64,000 nt of DNA from Thiothrix litoralis (GTDB lineage: Bacteria; Pseudomonadota; Gammaproteobacteria; Thiotrichales; Thiotrichaceae): the NCBI RefSeq assembly GCF_017901135.1, contig NZ_CP072801.1, positions 2,973,501 to 3,037,500 of the forward strand, in the 5' to 3' direction. How positions within the stretch are numbered: position 1 is the stretch's first letter; each line of letters opens with the position of its first letter. Below are positions 8,914-16,439 of this stretch, in pieces. The notes under the pieces were generated by a model. The model searched no databases. It worked only from the letters and a program-made list of their open reading frames with translations, and had not been told where the DNA came from. Position numbers and translations under genes: made by a program.

Positions 8914-8998
8914 AGTGAGGGTAGTTGCCATGTACAGTATTGCTAGGTTGTACATGGCCTGAGCGGGATGCCCGGTTACATCAACCGGGCTTTTTTTT
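8914..8998 (+). ncRNA. Candidate FNR-activated small RNA, about 85 nt
   Basis: Downstream of the FNR-type promoter lies a 9-bp perfect stem, 8927-8935 pairing with 8950-8958 (GCCATGTAC/GTACATGGC) around a 14-nt loop. CCGCT (8909-8913) could additionally pair with AGCGG (8962-8966) if transcription starts slightly earlier. A Rho-independent terminator at 8970-8998 closes the unit. No open frame in it has a ribosome binding site. The overall plan (FNR box, short transcript, U-tract) is that of enterobacterial FnrS, but I see no sequence likeness to it. Targets unknown. Confidence 0.55.
8970..8998 (+). terminator. Rho-independent terminator of the candidate small RNA
   Basis: Stem GCCCGGTT (8970-8977) pairs with AACCGGGC (8983-8990) around ACATC, followed by eight T. 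The T-run is on the plus strand only. The next gene on the right is on the minus strand, so the terminator serves a plus-strand transcript. Confidence 0.85.
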
Positions 8999-10739
8999 AG
9001 AGGGCGGGGTTCAGGATGGATTCAAGGTAAGTGCTAATGGCGCTGCTCGTATTCCGCTTGGACGTGCTTAACGTCACCCCCTGTACCAACGGCGCACTGC
9101 GCAATCCCAACAAGTAACGCATCAGCAACAAGGCATCCTTGCCTGCATCCTCATTGCCATCATTATCCACATCCATCACGGTTTGCACCGCTGCAAGCTG
9201 GGTTTCCAGTGCCGCCGTATCCAGCGCCTGCGTCGTAACCCCCTCCAGCAACGCTGCCCCGCGTACCCCTTGCAGGTAACGGGCAATGATCACACCTTCC
9301 ACCAAAGCCGTGGCTGGTTTGCTAGCACCACGCAAGCGCAGCGAAGGCGCTGTGCCAGACGTATCCAGCCAAGTGCTGATAAACGGCCAAATACGCTCAA
9401 AGCGACTGTATTCATCCGCTGCCCCCATGTTTGAACACTCGGAAGAGCCACCCAACAGCGAGCCATTTAGGTAATGCACCCCGCCTTGCTCAATCCATAT
9501 GCCCGAACCACTACTGCCGGGAGCGGTAATTCCGGTATGCCACACCACTTGGGAAAAATCACCGTTAGCGTCGGCTGTCACCGTATAACCGCCACTTGCT
9601 GTATCAACCCGCGCATAGCTCTCGAAATTACCGAGGGCGTATTTTTTAGGTTGCCCCAAGGCATGGTGGATACCCGCAACCGCCTGATTCGCTACCAAAG
9701 GCGTGGTCGTCCACCCTGACATCGTGACACCCGTAGGCGGATTATTGTTCAAACGCAGTAAAGTCGTGTCCAGCGCAGGCTTGGACACTAGCAATTGCGC
9801 CCCGCCGCTGGTCTGGGTAAAGCTGCTATCCGTTCCGCCGCAAGTCGCATTGGCATACAACCAGAACATATCCATGCTGCTGGCGGCCTGCTGATTGCTG
9901 ACGCAATGCGCAGCGGTAAAAAAATACGGGATTTGCGTGTACACATCCTTGTCCGCCAAGACTGTGCCGGAACACATGTAACTCAAACCATCCGTATCAG
10001 TGAACACATAACGCGCCACCGACTTGCCCGTTTCCTGCCACGCCGGGCTGGCACAAGCCAGATCCTGTTGGCAACTGGTGTATTCTTCCTTGAAAATACT
10101 GCTTTTCAGGGTGTTGCTGGCTGGGTCAACCACCAGATGCGACAACTGGGGAATTGCCAGCTCCACTTGTGCTGCCGTCACCCCATCAGGTAAGAACAGC
10201 TCCAGCCCCAACGTGTCACCTTCCAGCGTCGGCGACCAGAACAGGCTGTTAGCCTCCGTGTAAGGGCCAAACACATGGGCAGTATCCGTCGGCGAATAAA
10301 AGCGCAGCTCCACACCCGCCGGAACCTTACCCAGTTGCACCTGCGCCCGCACCCGCAACGCCCCGGTGGAACGCAGCGTAAAATGTGCCACTTTACCGCC
10401 ACTCACTGCCGTCCATTCCCACGCCGCCAAATCAATCGGCTGGCTGAGATTCGCAGGTAAAGTACGCCCCACCCCGACACGGAAAGCCTTTGCCCCCGTA
10501 GTCTGTTGCAGGAACTGGATTTCACTGTCATCCAGCTCAGGCAAAGTCAGTGTATTGGTGGCGCTTACAACCATGCCGCGCTTGGTTGTCTCCAAGGGCA
10601 AGCGTAGGGTGACGGCTGCCGTTGCCGGAGCAGCAGCATTTTCCTGAAATGTTTCCGGCTCGGCTTGCACTGCGTCATTCGAGTTAGCCAGCACCGCGTT
10701 GGACAGCAGCAATAAACAAGCAAACAGTGTTTTTTTCAT
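8997..10739 (-). CDS. Secreted trypsin-like serine protease with C-terminal dockerin-like repeats
   Basis: 580 residues with a signal peptide at 1-18 (cleavage near VLA-NS). The N-terminal 210 residues form a non-catalytic region. The protease domain at about 220-460 shows the catalytic triad: His278 in FFTAAHC, Asp324 in ALDTTLLRL and Ser410 in APGSSGSGIW, a layout like lysyl-endopeptidase-type enzymes. Several Cys suggest disulfides outside the cytoplasm. Residues 475-570 contain a repeat with a Ca2+-loop-like DVDNDGNEDAGKDALLLMRY, resembling a dockerin or EF-hand-like module. It is the second gene of a two-gene unit, overlapping the cohesin-like gene by 4 bases. Confidence 0.82.
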   Translation of the reverse strand: MKKTLFACLLLLSNAVLANSNDAVQAEPETFQENAAAPATAAVTLRLPLETTKRGMVVSATNTLTLPELDDSEIQFLQQTTGAKAFRVGVGRTLPANLSQPIDLAAWEWTAVSGGKVAHFTLRSTGALRVRAQVQLGKVPAGVELRFYSPTDTAHVFGPYTEANSLFWSPTLEGDTLGLELFLPDGVTAAQVELAIPQLSHLVVDPASNTLKSSIFKEEYTSCQQDLACASPAWQETGKSVARYVFTDTDGLSYMCSGTVLADKDVYTQIPYFFTAAHCVSNQQAASSMDMFWLYANATCGGTDSSFTQTSGGAQLLVSKPALDTTLLRLNNNPPTGVTMSGWTTTPLVANQAVAGIHHALGQPKKYALGNFESYARVDTASGGYTVTADANGDFSQVVWHTGITAPGSSGSGIWIEQGGVHYLNGSLLGGSSECSNMGAADEYSRFERIWPFISTWLDTSGTAPSLRLRGASKPATALVEGVIIARYLQGVRGAALLEGVTTQALDTAALETQLAAVQTVMDVDNDGNEDAGKDALLLMRYLLGLRSAPLVQGVTLSTSKRNTSSAISTYLESILNPAL

Positions 10740-12034
10740 GGGGTGTTACCGGATTCTGGCAGGCTGCCGGGCAGGATGTAATTGGTGCTGGTCGTGGTAT
10801 TGTCAGGAGCCAACAGAATATTCCCCAACAAGGCATTCACATCGTTATCGGGGCCAACGTAGAGGGTTTTACCATCCAGATTCAGGTCGGAAGCGTCATA
10901 GCCCTCCAACTGGAAATTGGTATACGCCCCCGAATTGTCAGGGGCGGTCAGCACCGTACCCAACACTGCGTTTTTATCATTGTCAGGGCCATCCGCAATC
11001 AGCTTGTTATCGTGATTGGCATCCCCGGTCGGCAGCAAACGCGCAGAACCTTGCGCAATACGCACATCCTTCCCGTAAATCTGAGTCGTTGCTTGTGAAA
11101 AATCCAGCACGGTCGGCGTAGCGCTCAGGCTTAATGACTTAGCACTCAACAAGCCCAGATGATTACGGTGGCGCAAAGCCACGTAGTAATTACCCGCAGT
11201 CACCCCGGCAAAGCTCAAGGTATTGCTGTCGGTGGCGGCATCCACCACATCACCATCCCGTTGCAACAGCCCCACCTTGCTGACCAGAAGCTTTTTGGCA
11301 TCAGCTGTGTCACGCAATTCCACTAGCACCCAATCGACAGGTGCATTCGCACCCGTGGTCGCAAGCTGAGCAGATGTGGTGGTTTCCTTGCCTGCATACC
11401 CCCACGCGGCATACGGTTGCGCAGTGGGAATCAACCCGGCTGCCCGCAAGTCATCCCGCATCAACCCAGTGGCTGACACGTAAGCGCCTTGCAGCAAGCC
11501 CTTGAGCTGGAGTTTGAGTTCTGATGGTGGTGCAACCGCACTAGCCAGTTGCATCGGGGTACTTTGGAAAGCCGTGCCAGCAGCGGTATCGGTGGCGCTG
11601 GTACGCACATACGTCGTGCCTGTAAACCCGCTTTTCACACTGAATGACAGCGTGCCCAGCGTCAGCGGCAATGCATCCGTACCCGGCCATTGCGCGGTAA
11701 TATCCACCCAAGCAAGGATCACATAACGGTCAGTGGTGGAGTCAGCATCGAAATTTCCGGTATCCACCATCACCTCACTCACTGGCTGGACGCCATAGGC
11801 AAAGGGGCTGCTGACACCATTAAACTGCAAAGCACTGGCATTGAAATGAACACGCAAGCCCAAGCCTGTTTCCAGACCATTCTCAGGCGCTGTCACACGG
11901 TACACCGGCACAAACGCCACAACATCGCCACTACTGACAGCGAGACTGGTTTTAGCAGGGGTAATAATTTGTGTGGCATGGACGGGCATTGCCAGAGACA
12001 ATAGTGCGGTCGCCAAGCGGACGGAATGCTTCAT
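10736..12034 (-). CDS. Secreted protein with cohesin-like domain and Ca2+-loop repeats
   Basis: 432 residues with a signal peptide of about 20 residues (AMPVHA-TQ). Residues 22-165 look like a cohesin-type beta sandwich: it opens with a VSSGDVVAFVPVYRV segment, has LGLRVHFNASALQFNGV and ends with LGTLSFSVKSGF. A middle region follows. The C-terminus has two copies of a GPDND-x-NA-x-LG...APDN unit introduced by GDANHDNK and DLNLDGK, which look like calcium-binding loops. It is upstream of, and overlaps by 4 bases (ATGA), the secreted protease gene, so the two products are made together. Binding between them through cohesin/dockerin-like modules is inference. Confidence 0.72.
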   Translation of the reverse strand: MKHSVRLATALLSLAMPVHATQIITPAKTSLAVSSGDVVAFVPVYRVTAPENGLETGLGLRVHFNASALQFNGVSSPFAYGVQPVSEVMVDTGNFDADSTTDRYVILAWVDITAQWPGTDALPLTLGTLSFSVKSGFTGTTYVRTSATDTAAGTAFQSTPMQLASAVAPPSELKLQLKGLLQGAYVSATGLMRDDLRAAGLIPTAQPYAAWGYAGKETTTSAQLATTGANAPVDWVLVELRDTADAKKLLVSKVGLLQRDGDVVDAATDSNTLSFAGVTAGNYYVALRHRNHLGLLSAKSLSLSATPTVLDFSQATTQIYGKDVRIAQGSARLLPTGDANHDNKLIADGPDNDKNAVLGTVLTAPDNSGAYTNFQLEGYDASDLNLDGKTLYVGPDNDVNALLGNILLAPDNTTTSTNYILPGSLPESGNTP

Positions 12035-12140
12035 TCTTTACGGCTATCCATGTTATTTTTTATGATTAGCGATAAACTTATCAGAACTCTATTCGCAAAT
12101 AAAACTCCAATTAACTGAACGGTATCTTAAAGGGCAAAAA

Positions 12141-12488
12141 ATGAACGATTATCCTGTTAACACAACTTCCTCCATCGACTTCCTGTCATCCGGCTTCCTG
12201 ATGGGCAATGTCGGTGCACCTTTTGTTATTGGCCTTGCTGTCGGCTATTTCGCCAAGAAAATGTTACGGCTCGCCTTGTTTCTAGGGGGTGCTGCCATCG
12301 TGCTGCTGTTTGTCACCGAGTATTACGGCATTACCGAAATGACTGACGAAAAGCTGCAAAGCGCTGCCCATGCGGCCACAGGCATTGCCCAGCAATCCGG
12401 CGGCTTTCTGATGGAACGCCTGTCACACATCACCAGCAAAGGTGTCAGCGCAGTTGGCGGGTTCTTCGTCGGACTGAAAATCGGCTAA
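12141..12488 (+). CDS. FUN14-like small membrane protein
   Basis: 115 residues. Three hydrophobic stretches are visible: residues 16-33, 41-60 and the C-terminal 95-113. The GLAVGYFAKKMLRLALFLGG segment is the glycine-rich, two-Lys signature of FUN14-domain proteins; the C-terminal GVSAVGGFFVGLKIG fits the second half of that domain. Bacterial members have no settled function. It is divergent from the cohesin-like gene, with a 106-base AT-rich intergenic region. Confidence 0.65.
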   Translation: MNDYPVNTTSSIDFLSSGFLMGNVGAPFVIGLAVGYFAKKMLRLALFLGGAAIVLLFVTEYYGITEMTDEKLQSAAHAATGIAQQSGGFLMERLSHITSKGVSAVGGFFVGLKIG

Positions 12489-12551
12489 TACTTGTGTTTC
12501 CACGAAACAGGCTCCATATTTAATGTTTGTGTCAAAAAAAGGTTAAGCATC

Positions 12552-12947
12552 ATGAAATACCTACCCACTCTGCTGACTCTTGCCACACTCAGCATTAGCC
12601 CGACCCTGTTGGCGGGTGAAGCTGATACGGCACCCACCACTAATACTACCTCGGTCATTGCCGAGGAAAACAATAATTCAGCACTGACTGAATTATGCAA
12701 TACCTATGCGGAAGAGGACGGTCTGACCGAAAGCAAAAAAGCCGCCTACCTGAAAGAGTGCATGAGCAACATGACCGACCTGAGCGAAAATATGCAGGAA
12801 GACTTGCCCGTCACCTCCGCAGAAACCGGCGAAGTGCTAGCCACCCCGGCTTCCGAACACCTCAATAGTAGCCCTGAAAAGCTGGTACAAAATGAGCTGG
12901 TTGAAAGCCCTGACCCAGCCGCCGAACAATTAACTGCTGAAAAATAA
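12552..12947 (+). CDS. Secreted acidic protein of unknown function
   Basis: 131 residues starting MKYLPTLLTLATLSISPTLLAG, a clear signal peptide cleaved near residue 21. The mature part is Thr/Asn-rich at first, has two Cys (ELCNTYAEEDG and LKECMSNM, 21 residues apart, a likely disulfide), and ends in a Glu/Pro-rich low-complexity tail. AAGG lies about 10 bases before the ATG at 12552; the reading frame opens upstream, but the signal peptide fixes this start. No family recognised. Confidence 0.7.
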   Translation: MKYLPTLLTLATLSISPTLLAGEADTAPTTNTTSVIAEENNNSALTELCNTYAEEDGLTESKKAAYLKECMSNMTDLSENMQEDLPVTSAETGEVLATPASEHLNSSPEKLVQNELVESPDPAAEQLTAEK

Positions 12948-13057
12948 AACACTTATGATCCATAAATAATAATTAATAAAAAAAATTTATTTTACTTGAT
13001 AACGTGATTAACTAATAAATAACAATATTCGATTAACTTATCGAGCGGGCAAACAAT

Positions 13058-14662
13058 ATGATTGGGGTATTTATTACCTTTTGGCGGCATCAGCAAGCAA
13101 AAAATGACTTGGCTTGCCTGCAAATTAGCACTAAAGGATTCGTGGCACGCGAACGCGAACTATTGGCATTGGATCACGCCTGGCACGACGATGCCACAGG
13201 CGTATTCCTGTTAAATGCACTGGGTGGAACCGGCAAAACCTCGCTGTTACAAGCCTGGCTAAGCAAGCTGGAAGCTGTTAACTGGTTAGGGGCAGACAAT
13301 GTATACGCTTGGTCATTTCCAGACGTGACAGACGAAGCTGAAGTACAGGTACTGGCTGATGAATTCGTCGAACATGCCCTGCAATGGTTTGGCAACCCCC
13401 TCAAATTACCCAGCCAACCGCTCGAACGGGTCAACCTGCTGGCCAAACTCATTCAACGGCAACGTACCCTGCTGGTACTGGATAATTTCCCCGCATTCAC
13501 GTTTGAGGTTGACGCTGAACCAAGCACCACGTTGCCCCCTTCGCTAGGTATTTTAATCAATTGCCTCGCCGCCTATAATTCTGGCTTATGCGTAATTGCC
13601 CGCCGACAAGCTATTCCTGCCAGTGAACTGTTCCAGCAAAATATCACCCAGCACACCTTGCCGGAGCTGAGTGATGCCGAAGGCGTGGACTTATTGCGCC
13701 AGCGGGGTGTCATGTTACCGCCTGAAACCCTACGTAAAATATCCCATAACTTTTGCGGTCATCCCCTGACACTGGATCTGCTAGCGTCACACCTGACCCA
13801 CGGCGGACGGATAGAGGAAGTCAATGCCATCCCCACCTGGCGTGATAAGGAACGCGAAGGCTTGCAAACCCGCCGGGTACTTACCCTCGTTGAGCAATGG
13901 CTGTGGAAAACCCCAGAATTGCTGTTACTCTACCTGATTGCCCTGCTGGATCGCCCAGTTACGCCAAAAGAACTGTTCTTGCTACTGCATAGCCAACGCC
14001 AAGCCTGGTTCCAACGCTGGTTAAAGCCTGATGAAACCCTGAAAGCACTCGAACCCCTCAGCAAGCTGAGCATCCGCGACTTTACCAAGCTGCAACGCCG
14101 TCTGTACCAGATGCGCCTGATCACTTCCGCACCCGATAGCGGGGCGCTGGATGTCCACAGCCTGTTACGCAGCTACTTCCGGGAACGGGTCAGGGCACGG
14201 TTTCCGGGCATCCCCAAACGCCTGCACGATCTGCTAGAAAAATGCACCCAAACCTTATCTGCCATCCTCCCACCGGATACCCCGGCAATGCCAAGCAACG
14301 ACCAGCGCTACCTGCGCATCGGTCACGCCGATATGCAGTCGGCAGTCAAAGCCACCCGCACATTGGGTGTCAAGCTGGAAAAATCAGCCCTGCAAAAGCA
14401 CTGGTATCGCGCCTCGATCATTGCCAATCACCTGTGCGAACACCATTTGATTTTGGGCAATATGTCCGCCGCCATGTATTGCGCCCGGCGCGGTGTTGCC
14501 TATGCGGAACTCAGCCACGACCAGCCCAGCCTGTTACAAAACATGAAGCTGTTAACACGTTTATTGCGGGTGACCGGGGGAACCCGTGAAGCCTCGCTGC
14601 TGTTACAACGTGCCTGCCAAACCTGCAATCAGGGCGTGTCAGCCAGACGCCTGACAGCTTAA
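13058..14662 (+). CDS. STAND-type P-loop ATPase, first of a tandem pair
   Basis: 534 residues. Walker A is GGTGKTS at 56-62 and Walker B is LLVLDNF at 138-144. A GHPLTLDLLASHL motif later in the protein matches the GxP motif of NB-ARC/STAND ATPases, followed by winged-helix-like and helical repeat regions to the end. No effector domain (nuclease, TIR, protease) is seen at either end; the first 25 residues are short and weakly hydrophobic. It shares architecture with the gene at 14782: FVARERELLALDHAW aligns with LFGRTHEIGLLNQVW, and HALQWFG with HALYWFG. The region before it is very AT-rich. Signalling or defence are both possible; unproven. Confidence 0.75.
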   Translation: MIGVFITFWRHQQAKNDLACLQISTKGFVARERELLALDHAWHDDATGVFLLNALGGTGKTSLLQAWLSKLEAVNWLGADNVYAWSFPDVTDEAEVQVLADEFVEHALQWFGNPLKLPSQPLERVNLLAKLIQRQRTLLVLDNFPAFTFEVDAEPSTTLPPSLGILINCLAAYNSGLCVIARRQAIPASELFQQNITQHTLPELSDAEGVDLLRQRGVMLPPETLRKISHNFCGHPLTLDLLASHLTHGGRIEEVNAIPTWRDKEREGLQTRRVLTLVEQWLWKTPELLLLYLIALLDRPVTPKELFLLLHSQRQAWFQRWLKPDETLKALEPLSKLSIRDFTKLQRRLYQMRLITSAPDSGALDVHSLLRSYFRERVRARFPGIPKRLHDLLEKCTQTLSAILPPDTPAMPSNDQRYLRIGHADMQSAVKATRTLGVKLEKSALQKHWYRASIIANHLCEHHLILGNMSAAMYCARRGVAYAELSHDQPSLLQNMKLLTRLLRVTGGTREASLLLQRACQTCNQGVSARRLTA

Positions 14663-14712
14663 GGTTAACAAGCAAGCAGCCAAGGAACGTCGACCGCCGG
14701 GAAGTTGGCAGC

Positions 14713-14740
14713 TTGACAAGCTCAGGTGATTTGCTACCGT
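14713..14740 (+). promoter_or_regulatory. Sigma70-type promoter before the second STAND gene
   Basis: TTGACA at 14713-14718, a 16-base spacer, then TACCGT at 14735-14740 preceded by TGC (extended -10). The -35 lies inside the palindrome AGCTTG-A-CAAGCT, a possible operator. The gene may thus be transcribed independently of its tandem neighbour. Confidence 0.5.
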
Positions 14741-14781
14741 GTAACTGATAAAAATATTTGACGGGTATTGGGGAAAAACAG

Positions 14782-16386
14782 ATGACCAGGATCTTTATCC
14801 GGGATGAATACCATTGCGGGCAGCACCATAGCTCTGCCGAAGAATACGTCAGCCAATTTGAGGCCACTCAATTGTTCGGGCGCACCCATGAAATCGGCTT
14901 GCTCAACCAGGTGTGGACTGCCCCCCAATCACGGCTGTGTCTGCTACACGGTGCTACCGGTATCGGCAAAACCACATTAATACACAAATGGTTGCACAGC
15001 CTGCAAAAAAAGCACTGGCATGATGCCGAAGCCGTATTCCTGTGGACGTTTTACCCGCCCGACCTTGCCCATGCCCCCCAAGACCCGGTAGCCGAATTTT
15101 TCCATCATGCCCTGTACTGGTTTGGCGGCGAAGAAGCCTTGCGCTGCCCCAACCTGTTACAAGGTGAACATCTGGCAAAACTGGTGCAGTCCCACCGCAC
15201 CCTGCTCATTCTGGACGGGCTGGAAAACCTGCAATTCAAAAATGGCAGCCTCGCCAACCAACTCGGCGACCCACGCCTGAATGTGCTGCTGGAACGGCTG
15301 GCAACACGTAACCCCGGTTTGTGTGTTGCCATCAGCCGCACCCCGCTGGAAGGCCATTTCAACAAGGCAGACGTACTAAGCCACGAGCTAGGTAAGTTGT
15401 CGGTGGATGCCGGTGCCGAATACTTAAGCTACAAAGGCGTACAAGCCGACACCGACAGGCTATGCCAAATCGCCCTTGATTACGGGCAAAATCCCCTGAC
15501 ACTGGGTTTGCTCGGCAGCTACCTGAGCGTTTGGCATCAGGGCGACTGGCGGCAAATGGAAAAAATCCCGGTATTGATGGACCAGCAAACCGACGGTCGC
15601 CAAGCCCGGCGCATTCTGGTCGCCAACGCCACCGAACTGTATGGCAAACCCGGCGAAGCCATCCTCTACCTGCTGAGTATGCTCTATCGCCCCACCCACT
15701 GGGAAACCTTGGAAGCCCTGCTGGGCAAAGAGCGCCACTGGTCACTGTTCAGCAACAAGCATCAGGACACCTATGCCAGCCTGATCGGCTCCTTTGCACG
15801 CCTGAACCAACAGAAACGCTACCAAACAATCCTACAATTACGCGAGCTGGGGCTGCTGGAATTATCCGGGCGGTGCTTCTGGCTGCCACAATGGGTCAGG
15901 GAGGCTTACCAGCGCCAACTCCGCTATGACTGGCCAGTCGCTTGGAAAGAAACTAACCAGCGACTCATGCAATACCACGCCACCCTGCCCAAAACAGTGG
16001 AAGACCTGAGCAAGATCACCCCGCTAAGTAGCACCCACAAAGTCGCCAAGGTCGCCGAGCCGGTATCCGTGGAAGCTCAGCCAGCCATCACCGCAACCAT
16101 GTTGACTGAAACCATGATCACCACCATGATTGCCAACCTGGCAACCGACGTGATACCTGAATCTGAACCAGTCGCCGAAACCATCACGGAGGCCAGCGCC
16201 CCAACCCTGACCCGTCACGACCTCGACAACATGATCGACCTGATGACGCACCTGAAACGCTACCAAAATTCCCTGCAAATACTACAAATCCGCACCAAAA
16301 AATACCAAAAACACGTCAAGCAACTGGATAAAGAAGTACAATCCATGCACTATCCATTCGCGCAGACAGGTACAAACTCCCGTTAA
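14782..16386 (+). CDS. STAND-type P-loop ATPase, second of a tandem pair, with C-terminal coiled coil
   Basis: 534 residues from the ATG at 14782, chosen because GGGGAAAA precedes it; a TTG at 14758 is in frame but has no better signal. Walker A GATGIGKTT is at 57-65, Walker B LLILDGL at 141-147, and the NB-ARC-like motif is QNPLTLGLLGSYL. Residues 400-470 are Thr/Ala/Glu-rich and low in complexity; the last 60 residues (from about 475) form a basic coiled coil (QNSLQILQIRTKKYQKHVKQ), absent from the first paralogue. The different tails suggest the pair has split roles. No known effector domain. Confidence 0.75.
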   Translation: MTRIFIRDEYHCGQHHSSAEEYVSQFEATQLFGRTHEIGLLNQVWTAPQSRLCLLHGATGIGKTTLIHKWLHSLQKKHWHDAEAVFLWTFYPPDLAHAPQDPVAEFFHHALYWFGGEEALRCPNLLQGEHLAKLVQSHRTLLILDGLENLQFKNGSLANQLGDPRLNVLLERLATRNPGLCVAISRTPLEGHFNKADVLSHELGKLSVDAGAEYLSYKGVQADTDRLCQIALDYGQNPLTLGLLGSYLSVWHQGDWRQMEKIPVLMDQQTDGRQARRILVANATELYGKPGEAILYLLSMLYRPTHWETLEALLGKERHWSLFSNKHQDTYASLIGSFARLNQQKRYQTILQLRELGLLELSGRCFWLPQWVREAYQRQLRYDWPVAWKETNQRLMQYHATLPKTVEDLSKITPLSSTHKVAKVAEPVSVEAQPAITATMLTETMITTMIANLATDVIPESEPVAETITEASAPTLTRHDLDNMIDLMTHLKRYQNSLQILQIRTKKYQKHVKQLDKEVQSMHYPFAQTGTNSR

Positions 16387-16439
16387 GACCAAGGGGAAAA
16401 CACCTGTCGCTTTAGCGGCTTACTATTTCGACAGGTATT

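Noticed and set aside
8738-8962. 74-codon open frame between rnd and the serine protease gene
   Set aside because: No ribosome binding site and it runs across the FNR box and the first stem of the candidate RNA; better explained as non-coding.
13058-16386. Avs-type antiphage assignment of the STAND pair
   Set aside because: No nuclease, protease or membrane effector domain is visible and no defence genes adjoin.
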